From the NCBI GenBank assembly GCA_963693305.1, contig OY855905.1, forward strand, positions 17,684,937-17,748,936: a DNA stretch of 64,000 bases. The letters run 5' to 3'. Within the stretch, counting starts at the first letter, position 1. Every line of letters starts with the position of its first letter. The DNA comes from Meandrina meandrites. Its lineage: Eukaryota > Cnidaria > Anthozoa > Scleractinia > Meandrinidae. Below the pieces are notes generated by a model. That model saw only the letters and a program-made list of their open reading frames with translations. It searched no databases and was not told the DNA's origin. Below, one piece after another: positions 1 to 9,761 of this stretch. The position numbers and the translations under genes were made by a program.

Positions 1-1323
1 CCAGATTGGCATCCTTTATGGGAAAGTAAAACTCAAAGCAGCAAGGGACCACCATAATGCTGCTCAAGAAGGATCTACAAGATACCTAATCAGCAGAAAA
101 AGATTTAACATTGACAGTTTGCATAAATGGCGTCTGCATTTGAATAACAATACTTATACATTCTAAGCCTCACATTCACGTAAAAAAATATTTTGTTTAT
201 AAACATCCACATGAGGCTAAGGATGTACACGTTATTGCTATTCAAATCTGGACACAATTTATGCAAAGTGTCCATTACAAACAATACAGCAAGGCTGATA
301 CTACATAAAAAAGTAGGCTTTGCAAGAAACCAACACGACAGCTGTCCTGCTTTATCGGTTCTGGTTGTGCAGGTGTGAACGTCCACTATTTCATTTAGTA
401 TCAGCCTTGTTGCATTGTTTGTATTGTTATCCTCATTGGGGGTAAATCAAGTTTTCCGACAAACATCCCCCCTTTCATATAGTGATATGGGGATACTCCC
501 AGGTCTTGTCCCAGGTTTCCGCAATTTAGTGACACAATTTACATTGGACTGCGTTAGAGTGTGTAATGCGATCTTCTTTTTCTTGATTGATAAGTTTTTT
601 TGTCACCTTGAAGCTCAATTTTCACATTTTGAGAATTAAGTTGAGTCGTTTGAATTTTCGAGTGACTGTCAACTCATATTTGACTGGTAGTGTGTATCGA
701 CTCATTGTGGACTTGTGAACATCCAGACTTAACGATTTCCTTCAACAACTAAGTGGCAGCACTTGTGCTCTAATGGCCAGCAACATTATATTTTTACAAC
801 TGAGGAAATGGCCATCATGTTTTCCTTTCCTCGCACGTCACATCTACATCACAATGTGGTATCTTGACCTACTCTGTCTATGCAAATCAACATGAAAACA
901 TGGCCGCAGCATGCTACGATCATGTAAACACATCTTTGAAATGCTTTTTGCCTGCTAGGGACATTTACAAATCCAACAAGGTAAGATTGCAAGTGAATTG
1001 TATCGAAAAGTCACACTACTGGCTGACCGTGGACAATGTAAAGAACAAAATGCTTTATTTATTTTTTTGCATACATTATTTCTTGAAAACAAAGCAAAGA
1101 CCAGCAAAATAAATTACAGAACAAACACCCAGAACAATGCTAAGCACATGTAAACAAGCCTGCATGCAAAATTTTGAGTTGTTTTGACAATGTTCAATTT
1201 AGCCAAAATTTGCTGATAGAGGATGTTATATTGCACGCAGCCTTTCAAGACTCTTTCAATTATTCTCGTTTTTATAATTCCAGAGTTTATTTCCATTTCC
1301 GACAAATTTTTAAGTAATAGATC
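1..1323. other. No gene recognised
   Basis: AT-rich sequence with only short open frames on both strands. None has recognisable motifs, and no exon with convincing splice sites was found. If the rhotekin-like gene to the right continues towards lower coordinates, its remaining exons could lie here or beyond the left edge, but I could not identify any. Confidence 0.5.
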
Positions 1324-2111
1324 AATCAAAGATCTCTTCGAGATCTGACTATTTTGCATGGAGTATGCGAAGGGGAAAAGATGATAACATTGAAAGTGAT
1401 TTGCGATGCATTAACCCATTGACTTCCAGTCCCGAAGGCTTTTATTACCGCGCACCCCACCCCCAAAAATTACCGGCTCTTTTACGGCATTTAACATAAA
1501 CATGCGAGTGGAAAAAAATAAACCATATGCATACTAAATTCAGACAAATAATTCGTTTCTAGACAGCTGAAAGACCAATTTATGATTTAAAATGCTTATC
1601 AACTTTAATAAATTGATCCCAAACCAAACTTGAAGATGGTGGAAAAAAATTCTTCACCTCCGCGTAAAATTTTAACAACTCGCAAAAACATGAACTGTTT
1701 GTACAAAATATAATACTACTTCAAAATGCTCTTGTGAAAGGTAGGTTTTTATTCTGTACAACTGTCACTGACATTTTAACAACTAGTGGTATTATCTTGC
1801 AGAAAAGCGGTAATTGGGGAAAAAAAATTATTGCGAATCATGAACATGGTGCCGTGAGATAGCGCAAAACCGCTTGCAAAACTACTGAATTCCTTCCACA
1901 AAATTAACACTCATATTGCGTTTTATGCTTTCCATCACTGTAACTAATAATAAAAATACTTGTTTGTATTTTCTGAAGTGCTGCTGGTAATAAATCTTTA
2001 CATATAAACAAAACAATGGTAACTCATTCGCAAGAAATGCGTATTCAGATGTCACCATGTGCTTTTCAAATCAATTCGCTTCAAAAGCCTAAAATTCCAA
2101 ACGTAAACTGG
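1324..2111 (+). repeat. Dispersed repeat, copy A (unoccupied by the foldback element)
   Basis: This segment is the reverse complement of 9762-10127 joined to 11554-12034. Shared landmarks include AAAGATCTCTTCGAGATC near the start, the stretch around TGCGATGCATTAACCCATTG, and CCTAAAATTCCAAACGTAAA at the end. Copy A is continuous through CTGTCAC at 1762-1768, the point where copy B carries a 1.43-kb insertion. No coding capacity is apparent. Confidence 0.8.
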
Positions 2112-3954
2112 ACAATTGAAGGAGCCGAAAATGGTTTACAAGGAAGAGAATTAAGTCAAGAAAGCCGTGTTCCCCATCAACAAGGTATAAAAACAAATAT
2201 GCGTTAACAGTTTTAAACGAAGAACTCAGGTGGAGAAAAAATTCCATTCTTTCAGGAGGCTCGTTTAGAGATTACAATTTGCTTTAGGTTTCGAAGCGTT
2301 CAACTCTCTGAGTTGTTGGCAAAGCAAATTTGTCATTGGAGTAGAGCAAAAGGAATGAAGAGTGATACCCACCAAAAACAACTTATGTAATAGTGTTTAG
2401 TATCGGATGCTATCTGTATTTAAGGAATTGTTGTTAGTATTATTTCCGATTTCATGAGTTGTATTGTCAAAAAACTTCAAGGTTACTACGGACTAATAAA
2501 TATTCATTGATTAAAATTCAGTGAACCCTGATTAAAATTCAAGTTTCTTGATCAGTGTCTTGATCAGTTTTTGAACTAATTGAATGTGTCTTGATCGATA
2601 TGTTCATTGGGTATCAACATACATGCAGCTGACCAGATTGATGCAAGCTGATTGGATCATCAGCTCATGAATTATTAATGAGTTTGAGAAGTGCCCATGA
2701 AGCAAAACTTACTTTTGCAGAAATTTATTGCACTTCATACTGCCCTTTTACTGGAATAGCAAATTGTGCAAAAAAAATCCTTTTTCCTTAGAAGAAAAAG
2801 CTTTGTGATGAAGGTGTTTCAAATATCGAGTCCACTTTGGCCAAGTGCAAATGAAGATGAACACTTGAAAGCATCAAACTTTGAGGCCAAAAAGATATAA
2901 AGTAAAGTTTAGACTTCTTTAAATGAATATTTGATTTGCTAACAACATAAACTAACATATCAAACAAACCAGCAGTGTCATGGGTAAACCCTACAGCATG
3001 GTTCTGATTTCCGGATGCATTGTGTGTTTCTCTCAGCTAATTCTAAGGTCAGGAATAAGTTTTTCATAAATTACATGTCAGATAACCTTTGTTAGAAAAC
3101 TAAATTATATATACCACATTCATTCATTACATTAAGTACACAAGGTGATCACTATTTGCCTCATGAGATAGGGCCTAATATGGTTGGCCGGGGTCTCATA
3201 TTATGTTGTACGCAGGTGCCTGCGTGATATGGGGATCTGATATGCTACACTGTTTGTTATGATCCAAACCTACAAGTAACATTTGGATGAAGAAAAGTCC
3301 GTGTTTGTGAAGGCAACTCCACACCAGTCCATTCCTTGTGGTAGTAAGCCGTTGCTTTTTTGCCATTTACAATTGAAGAAGGCTGAAGGTTTTCGGTTGA
3401 AACCTCTCATTTCAAGCTCTGTTGTGAATGTTCTTTCACGTTTCACTAAGTTAGCATCAACAACATTTCAAGAAGTTGTTATGGTTAACACCATATTTAC
3501 TCAATGTCACCCCATGTCTGGGACGGTCCCTATTAAAATGCCATCAAGAAACATTTTGGAATGAAACATAGCACCACAATAACAACGACAACTACCAAAA
3601 CATAGGCTTAAACGTCAATGTGCCATAGCAGTCCCTTTACCGATCAGAGTAAAGTAGCTGCATCAGGGAAATTTTTCACCACAATGTTGTTTTGGGGGTG
3701 CATTACTTAGGATGATGGTACTTATCTGTATATTTGCTGTTTTGGGGGTTTGTGCTTGTTTGAAAAATAGAGTAAAAAGAATGAAGGGCAATATTATTCT
3801 AGAAAACCTGCCATAAGCTACATGAAATAAGTACCTGTGAATAAAATAACAGGAACAAACAATATTCAACTTGCACCACTCATACTCAGTGTTTAACTCC
3901 TGTGTGGCAAATACAGTGTATCAGATACTGGAAAAAGCTGAAAGCACATCTTAC
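2112..3954. other. Intergenic or intronic, nothing certain
   Basis: No recognised element. The minus strand has a protein-like open frame at about 3290-3455 (it includes KRERTFTTELEMRG) that could be a continuation of the PH domain. Its nearest splice acceptor is in the wrong phase for the exon at 3955-4083, so it is not called. The rest is AT-rich with no repeats that I could match elsewhere. Confidence 0.4.
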
Positions 3955-4083
3955 TGGTTTGATTTCTATACATTCCACTGGTTCATTCTTATCAAAACCG
4001 TCTTTACTTCTCCAGCATTTAATTGTTGCATGTCTCAAAACGCACCACAGTCGACACCACGAAAACTGGCTTCCAGTCATCCT
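3955..4083 (-). CDS. Rhotekin/anillin-like gene, PH-domain exon (first half of PH)
   Basis: Minus-strand exon of 129 nt (43 codons, phase 0 at both ends). The acceptor is TTATTTTCAG just above 4083 and the donor GTAAGATG lies just below 3955. The translation contains FSWCRLWCVLRHATIKCW followed by an acidic/basic loop and ECIEIKP, which is the beta1-beta4 pattern of a pleckstrin-homology domain as found in rhotekin and anillin (the RxWCVL core followed by a Trp/Tyr strand). It follows the exon at 6004-6155 across a 1.85-kb intron. PH domains in this family bind phosphoinositides and direct the protein to cortical membranes; that role is known for the family, not shown here. The second half of the PH domain was not found, so the gene either continues through an unrecognised exon or off the left edge. 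Confidence 0.75.
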
Positions 4084-4308
4084 CTGAAAATAATCAGTGT
4101 ATATAAAAAACAGCTGGTAATAAAACAACAGAAAAAGGATATTCATGCATGCACAGTGAATGATCTATCATGATGGATCACGATTATTATGGTATCATCA
4201 ATGGATGTAAATTTTATGCAAATAGGCATATGCTCATGACTCGGTTTTTAATTGAATTTTTATCCTTCTTAATTCAAATACACCTGTTTGGAGGTCCCAA
4301 TAGAAAGA

Positions 4309-4578
4309 AATAATGTATGGTAAAGAAGACTTGACCGCCAAAAATGAGAAAATTGATGAACCACTTAAGTTCTCAAAAGCTGGACTACATATGGATTTCA
4401 GTTCAAGACAGGAAAGGAGAAAATTAAAGTACGTTATGATTATGGAATAGTTAATGAACAATTCCATGGCATTTTTTTCTGGTATGACGATGATGAACAG
4501 CAGTTATTTTGCCCCTTCCCTGTTAAAGCAGAAACGCTTGATGAAATCTTTGGACAAGAGTACATGATAGGATCTAAA
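4309..4578 (+). pseudogene. Protein-like remnant, unrecognised, frameshifted
   Basis: Two overlapping plus-strand frames look like protein rather than noise. The first begins MYGKEDLTAKNEKIDEPLKF (4315 onward). The second covers 4381-4578 and contains EQFHGIFFWYDDDEQQLF and AETLDEIFGQEYMIGSK before a stop at 4579. They read as one product broken by a frameshift near 4435. I do not recognise a family. It lies inside the intron between the 6004-6155 and 3955-4083 exons of the minus-strand gene, so a decayed transposon or retroposed gene is more likely than a nested host gene. Confidence 0.3.
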
Positions 4579-4964
4579 TGATTTTCAAAAACAGCTAAAA
4601 AATGCCTTAACTGCATTGAACATTTTGTACAGTGTAGGTTAACGGGTTGCGGCAGCAGGCTATAATTATTCCTCACATTTCAACTTGAATTTCATTTTCA
4701 AGTTTAGGGTCCAATGATGCCAGTCTGTGTGTGTGGTTTTGAGCCTTACTTTGGTTAAGGCCCGGTTTACAAGCAGGCAGGGTAACCCTAGTGCTAGAAA
4801 TAGGAGCTCTGTCACGGGGATTTTACAGATTATTGGTCTATACTGTTCTAAAATTAGTGGAAGGCAACTTAACCCATGAAAATCAATACCTTTGAACATT
4901 TAAAGGAAGATATAACCTTAATATGTGGATAGAAATCTAACTACGGCTATCAAAATAGATTTTT

Positions 4965-5200
4965 TTGTAGACGTGTGGAAATAACTTGAAAAGTTTAGCT
5001 AAACTTTTCAAGTTGTAATCATTTCCATCGGAGCCATCTGCAGGTAAAGACGCTTGTTAACAGTTTTGGTGCTCTAATATTGCAATTGTCAATAAAAACG
5101 GACTATTATTTTTTGGTTTCCTTCAACACAAATATAAATTTTGGCTGTTCAAAAATCTGTTAAAATCCATGACAAAGCCCCTTTAAAATAGCCCGGAGTT
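4965..5200 (-). repeat. Repeat fragment ending AAAGGGGCTTTGTCATGG, with perfect 32-bp palindrome
   Basis: On the minus strand this reads AAAGGGGCTTTGTCATGG, then a tail with GCAGATGG and ACGTGT. It matches the plus-strand segment at 59004-59230, which begins AAAGGGGCTTTGTCAC and contains GCAGATGGCTAGG and CCACACGTC. Positions 4983-5014 are a perfect palindrome with 16-bp arms (AACTTGAAAAGTTTAG and its complement) and no spacer. The other copy has lost the symmetry. Probably the end of a non-autonomous DNA transposon. Confidence 0.55.
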
Positions 5201-5460
5201 TACATGCAAAATTTCACAGGTACGGTACTAGTACCCTACCACCAAGACAACATGTGGTCACTAAGCATTGGAAACAACATCCAAAGGGTCTGGAAATAAA
5301 AACGGTTGTCCCGGGTAGGTGAGTTGTCCCCAGTAGCCAAGCATTTACAAGGGTTACCCTGACACTACTGTAGCCCAAACTGCCATGTAAACACATCATT
5401 GAAAACAAGAACACTAGGGTAACCCTCTTGCCAGGGTAACACTAGAACTGACATTACCCT
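5201..5460. repeat. GGGTAACCCT-rich low-copy repeat
   Basis: Contains several copies of AGGGTAACCCT or GGGTTACCCT in both orientations (for example near 5350, 5418 and 5435), with a related copy near 4780. No TIR or target duplication could be fixed. Confidence 0.3.
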
Positions 5461-5800
5461 ACCTCTTTGAAAACAAAGCCTACACCGCTTTAATTAACAT
5501 TTGCCTTTGACATATAAAAAACGATCAGTTGCAATGAAATATATATTGTGGATGGCCTCTTGACCCTCACATTTCTGTCTTCTTTTTCAGGTAACATCAC
5601 TGATAGCCCCCGCTATTTCCAAAAAAATATGTGACAGATCTCTTGACCCAAAAAAATACCGAGCGTGTAAATTTTCAACCCAAAAAAATACGTCGAACCC
5701 CCCCCCCCCCCGTCATGTATACTTTGAGTACCCCCCCTGGGAGTCTGGGCCAGTCACAATACAATGACAAGCTGGGGTCTTTATGCATATATACCCACTT

Positions 5801-5845
5801 TACTCTCAAAGTGCCTCTCTCCACTCAGGTGCACAGTATCAAGGG
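5801..5845 (+). repeat. Fragment of tRNA SINE body
   Basis: TTTACTCTCAAAGTGCCTCT followed by a CCACTCAGGTG stretch matches the body of the SINE at 53747-53780 (TTTACTCTCATAGTGCTTCT, CCACCCAGGTG). The tRNA-like head is absent. It sits next to a run of 14 C (5698-5711). Confidence 0.5.
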
Positions 5846-6003
5846 AGATGAAGAATATAGATGATAAAGGGAAATGAAAAATAGCTTTCGGTGAAGGAAA
5901 CAATTTGAGATAACTGAAATTGATTTAAGAATGAGATAGCAGGGAGCTCAAGATAACCACGAACAAGAAAGCAAAGTTAAACTATAGCTTAACACAACTG
6001 TAC

Positions 6004-6155
6004 CTGCACTTCAAGGAACCCACTCATTTGAACTTGTTCCACACATGTCGGTCTGGCAGCTAGACGACAGCAAATCTGACCCCACAGAGCTAACAGTGGC
6101 ATGTTTGAATCCTCAGTAGATACAGTGGTTGCCAGGGGACTTGCCCCAACCAAAC
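6004..6155 (-). CDS. Rhotekin-like gene, exon joining anillin-homology and PH regions
   Basis: Minus-strand exon of 152 nt. The acceptor is TTTTATCATTAG above 6155 and the donor is GTACAG below 6004. It enters in phase 1 (two bases complete the codon begun by the exon at 22613) and leaves in phase 0. Its translation includes LWGQICCRLAARPTCVEQVQ and MSGFLEVQ. The GxxCCRLAAxPxC pattern followed by SGxLxVQ is characteristic of rhotekin immediately before its PH domain, and here it is followed by the PH exon at 3955-4083. A 16.5-kb intron separates it from the upstream exon. The residue pattern favours rhotekin over anillin, but I cannot exclude an anillin-like paralogue. Confidence 0.8.
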
Positions 6156-6254
6156 CTAATGATAAAACAACCACTACATGATGAAAAAGTCACGGCATTG
6201 TTAATAGTATTCGTATGTGTACCTGATGTGTCTCAAACTGCACTTTTCCTGCAC

Positions 6255-6400
6255 ATTTTGGGTTAGGGTTTAGGGTTAGGGTCACGTTATGATGTGCTTC
6301 GGTGTGCGGTCATGCCAAGCAAATAACAATCTGCCATATTGGCATTTTAACAAGCCTGAAGAAGACCAGTGAAACTGGCATTGAAACATCAATCTAAAAC
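6255..6400 (+). repeat. Short telomere-like run and Penelope-type end motif
   Basis: 6261-6290 holds GGGTTAGGGTTTAGGGTTAG, about three TTAGGG-like units, too short for a true telomere. At about 6355-6395 the sequence GCCTGAAGAAGACCAGTG, then ACTGGCATTGAAACATC, forms a short stem followed by GAAAC. This is the arrangement seen downstream of the GIY-YIG domains of the Penelope-like elements elsewhere in this window. No coding remnant is attached. Confidence 0.4.
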
Positions 6401-7690
6401 TAATTTTACCTCAGAAAAATACCAGGACACAGACAACTTTAAATTTTTCAGGAAATGACAGGTGAAAGATTCAGACAGATAATTAAAATTGAAATGTCTG
6501 ACACATTTAAAATGTTTGTCAGTAGTGTGTCAGTCATTGGATATTGTAACTGCCTCCCAGTGAATGCATATGAACTCTGTTGGCTGACACAACAGTTATG
6601 TGCTGCTAGTGGGAAAGCCACAGCATCTTCAGTATGTTTGGTGAGAGTTAAAGAAACTGTATCACGGCTGAGCTTAGTCTAGATCGCATTAAGTTTTGCC
6701 AAATATTATAGTTCCTTTACAAACAAATATATCTCCTGGCATTACATTTTTTACTTGTAAATAGTTTTTCACATAATGTAAATATCATTATTATTATTAA
6801 TTATATTAATGTTAACAAACAAACAAGGTTACACTATAACACTGAAAAACTTAGTCACATGGTAAAATACCAGACAGTAATGCTTTTGGAGCTCCTAGAA
6901 ATTGGATCATTTTACCTTATTTTAATATATGTTTCTCTAGAATTTTTTCTCCAAGGACTACATCTGACCTCAAGATATCTGGCAGCGATTTATTTTTCAC
7001 TTCTAATGGTCCAATGGCAGTGAAAATCAAAATCTTTAATCATAGAGCACCAAAGTCTAATAATCCTAGTTTGAAGAATGACCTGATGCCAATCTCAAGT
7101 CGCTTAGTCCTTGGATACTGCTTCTTAACAAATACACCTGTACATCTCTCCATATTGAAATCCAACCTGGTCCTGCTGTCCACTCGTATTTTACAAAATG
7201 CATGCTCAACGGAAAATCTCCCTGAGCTCAAAGACTTGTCATCAAGCAAGGAAAGGGCATAAGATTATTCATTCACATATCAGAGGTAATTAAGGATTGT
7301 TTATGTTAAAGAATGGATGACTTAAAGCAAATAGACAACATATTGCTTAGTGAGACCCATCTATCAGTCAGTGACAAGCCACAAGTCCAATAAGATGGAT
7401 AAATACTTTTAAAAATAAACCAACTGAAGGAAATCAGGCAAAGGTGGAGGAGTGGAAGCATACATTTCTTCTGCTGTTCCAGAAGATTGGATCTATAGCA
7501 GGGTGTCCAGCAGCATGGTTGTTCAGAAAAATTGAAAAGGAAACCCAGGATTAAAGAAATTTGGAAAATAGGAACCTTTGCTTTAAATTGGAAAAAAACT
7601 AGGAGAATCATTTGTACTTTGATGACAAAGATAGCCTCCTTACACCTTTGCTGTTGAATACCTGTGCTGCATTTGCAATTTATCTGAAAC
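6401..7690. other. No gene recognised
   Basis: AT-rich intronic sequence. Short open frames such as 6455-6682 and 7014-7262 show no motifs and no matching splice context. No repeat relationship with the rest of the window was found. Confidence 0.45.
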
Positions 7691-7693
7691 CGT

Positions 7694-8942
7694 TGATCTC
7701 CATCCTTGGAAACTCAGGGCTTCAATGGGGATGGGAAGGGAATGGAGAGACTGAGAGCGGGAAAAAGGTGGGGGGAAGGGAGGGGAAGGGAAAGGGGAAA
7801 GGGAAGCCCTGGGAAGCCTCTCTACACAGATCATTTCTCGATCAATTACTTTTCTGAGCCGTTATTGGCCTCATTTTTAATTAAATTTAATATGAGGCCA
7901 ATGAAAAGCGATCACATGCTGATTTGGAAGTTGGTACGAACTCTCAAATTACGGCCAAATTAGCATTGAAAACATTAGCGGATGACATGGCCGCTAAAAC
8001 AAAACAATTCGACATCACGCAGACGTTATATTTATTTCTTCACTTTTCGATGTTCACATTTTCGCTACAAGGAGTTCTTCGAGCAAGGGGTTTGCACTTC
8101 ATTGGAATCATTTCCAAGCGTTAGACAAATGAAAGAAGAACAAAGCATGATCGTCGGGAAAATTGTAGAGGGAAGAGATGTGTATGCAGAATTGCCAATA
8201 GGATTTGGACCAAATTTTGCCTGGTGTTTGTAAAGCTCTTAGAGAGGCTGGCAAAGATTCGTTCCCAAACTTTCCTTTGGTGTTTGCCGCATGTCCGTTA
8301 AAGTCCAATATGATGGAACAAGTCCATTCTTTGAGAAATAACAAGATCACGGCAGCATGTATAGGCGAAAGCGCCGGCATCGGCTGAAAGCTTGCAACAG
8401 GAATAACAGAGTTTAGACTATTTTAGCTTGATATTTGGCAAAGATCTTGCGCTGATTTCTTCGGCGTAGTACGTCCTTCCGTCATTACTCGAGTATTTCA
8501 GTCCTACCAATCTAAACTGTATTAAACAAAAAAACTTTAACAAAGAAAAGCAGACTGAAAATTTCTAAATGGTCGGAACGCATGCAAGAAATGAGAGAAA
8601 TCGAAGAGCGGCGACAATTTGGTCTGTTTTGCTCACGGACAAAAGCCACCGAAAACGATTTACCGGATATCATCTGGTCAGTAGACATATCTTGCTGTGC
8701 AGTTTTGAAGGTGCTAATTGAACCGCGCCAGTCTCTTTTGTCATACGAGTGCTTTTGTTTCAAACCTGTTAATGGTGTTTGCTCTTCGATCGAGAAATGA
8801 TCTGTATAGAGAAACTTCCCTGGGCTTCCCATTTCCCTTCCCCCCCCCCCCCCCCCTACCCTCTCCTTTTTTTCCCGCTCCCAGTCTCTCACTTCCCTTC
8901 CCATCCCCTTTGAAGCCCTGGGTTTCCGAGGATGGTTGATCC
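7694..8942. mobile_element. G-rich TIR element carrying helicase fragment
   Basis: Long inverted termini flank about 0.94 kb of unique sequence. The left end (7694-7845) and the reverse complement of the right end (8788-8942) share GGAAACYCAGGGCTTCAA, GGGGATGGGAAGGG, GAGCGGGAAAAA, a purine-only tract, GGGAAGCCC, and CAGATCATTTCTCGATC. One strand of each terminus is almost pure purine, including 17 consecutive C on the plus strand at 8840-8856. Both outer ends carry TTGATC. The interior contains a broken RecQ-like helicase fragment. Target duplication is uncertain. Confidence 0.65.
8129..8384 (+). pseudogene. RecQ-like superfamily 2 helicase fragment, inactive
   Basis: Two frames joined by a frameshift near 8225. 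The first reads KEEQSMIVGKIVEGRDVYAE followed by LPIGFGPN, the position of the Walker A motif, which in RecQ-type helicases is LPTGxGKS. The second includes LVFAACPLKSNMMEQVHSL then RNNKITAACIGES, matching motif Ia and the segment after it. The catalytic GKS is lost, so this cannot be an active ATPase. It lies between the inverted termini of the 7694-8942 element and is probably cargo of that family or a relic of its autonomous parent. Confidence 0.6.
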
Positions 8943-8992
8943 CTGGATCCCCAAAATTATTAAGACATAAGCTAAGAAGATAGACTGCTCCT

Positions 8993-9579
8993 TTTTGCGA
9001 CTATTTTGCTTGGTACAAGGAAAATGGTAAGAATTGGGATCATTGGGTTGGCACTCTCTGACCCACATTTTTGTATACTCTCAAGCGGCTGTTTTAATTT
9101 GTCAAGGGAATACTTTTCGCTGTGGGCGATAAAACGTCATTGGATAGGAATGCGTCAGCACTTCTTGATCCCGAAGTGTTATTTTCACGCGTCGCTCGTC
9201 ATTTAGCCTGTCTAGCATTTTGCAAACTACAGGTAGGTATTTTTCAAAGATCTGTGCTATTCATCGATTGAATCGCTTAGTTTTACATGCTTAAAAGCTG
9301 CTGCCAATCTTCATTGTCAGAGGATATTGGCCAATGCTATTTTCTATTGTTACAAGTCTATTGTTTGTCGTCTTCATTGAAAGAAGTATTTTTAGCTCGT
9401 CACGCAATCTTTTGTTTTGACCACAATTCACGGACTTGATCACGACTTAATGCAGCTTCTCAAGACTTCAGACAGGAAAATGGTAATGTACAATATTGCT
9501 TCGAACTTAAATGGAATTTTTAGCAGGATCGGTAAAGCCACTTAGTGAAAAATTGACTGCAAAAAGCCGTCGGGCTAAA

Positions 9580-9621
<42 letters not shown>

Positions 9622-9650
9622 GCTTACGCTTTAGCATGAATAATGCAGGA
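8993..9650 (+). repeat. 650-bp dispersed repeat, copy 1
   Basis: Nearly collinear with 40025-40655 in the same orientation, from CGACTATTTTGCTTGG through GCTTTAGCATGAATAATG. This copy carries a (TAA)n microsatellite at 9581-9620 where the other copy has a single AATTAAAC, and it has lost a short AACTTAACTGG stretch. A longer open frame in the other copy suggests former coding sequence, but I recognise no product. Confidence 0.85.
9581..9620 (+). repeat. (TAA)n microsatellite
   Basis: Thirteen TAA units expanded inside the dispersed repeat. The paralogous copy near 40615 lacks the expansion. Confidence 0.95.
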
Positions 9651-9761
9651 TCTCACGGCTTCAAAAATATGCAGAATTTTGAAGCGTTAATACATTAGTA
9701 GCTACATCTTGAAATGAGAATTAATCTAAAACAAAACTTCCTTCGAGTTTCTTTCATTTGC

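Noticed and set aside
2940..3045. Minus-strand open stretch after an AG near 3040
   Set aside because: Open and in phase 0 but with no PH-like residues; treated as chance.
3290..3455. Minus-strand frame with KRERTFTTELEMRG as second half of the PH domain
   Set aside because: The only nearby acceptor is in the wrong phase for the 3955 exon and a stop lies just upstream.
6261..6290. Telomeric repeat
   Set aside because: Only about three irregular TTAGGG units; interstitial and too short.
8512..8904. 130-codon minus-strand frame in the G-rich element
   Set aside because: Its N-terminal part is the translated purine-rich TIR and the rest has no recognisable domain.
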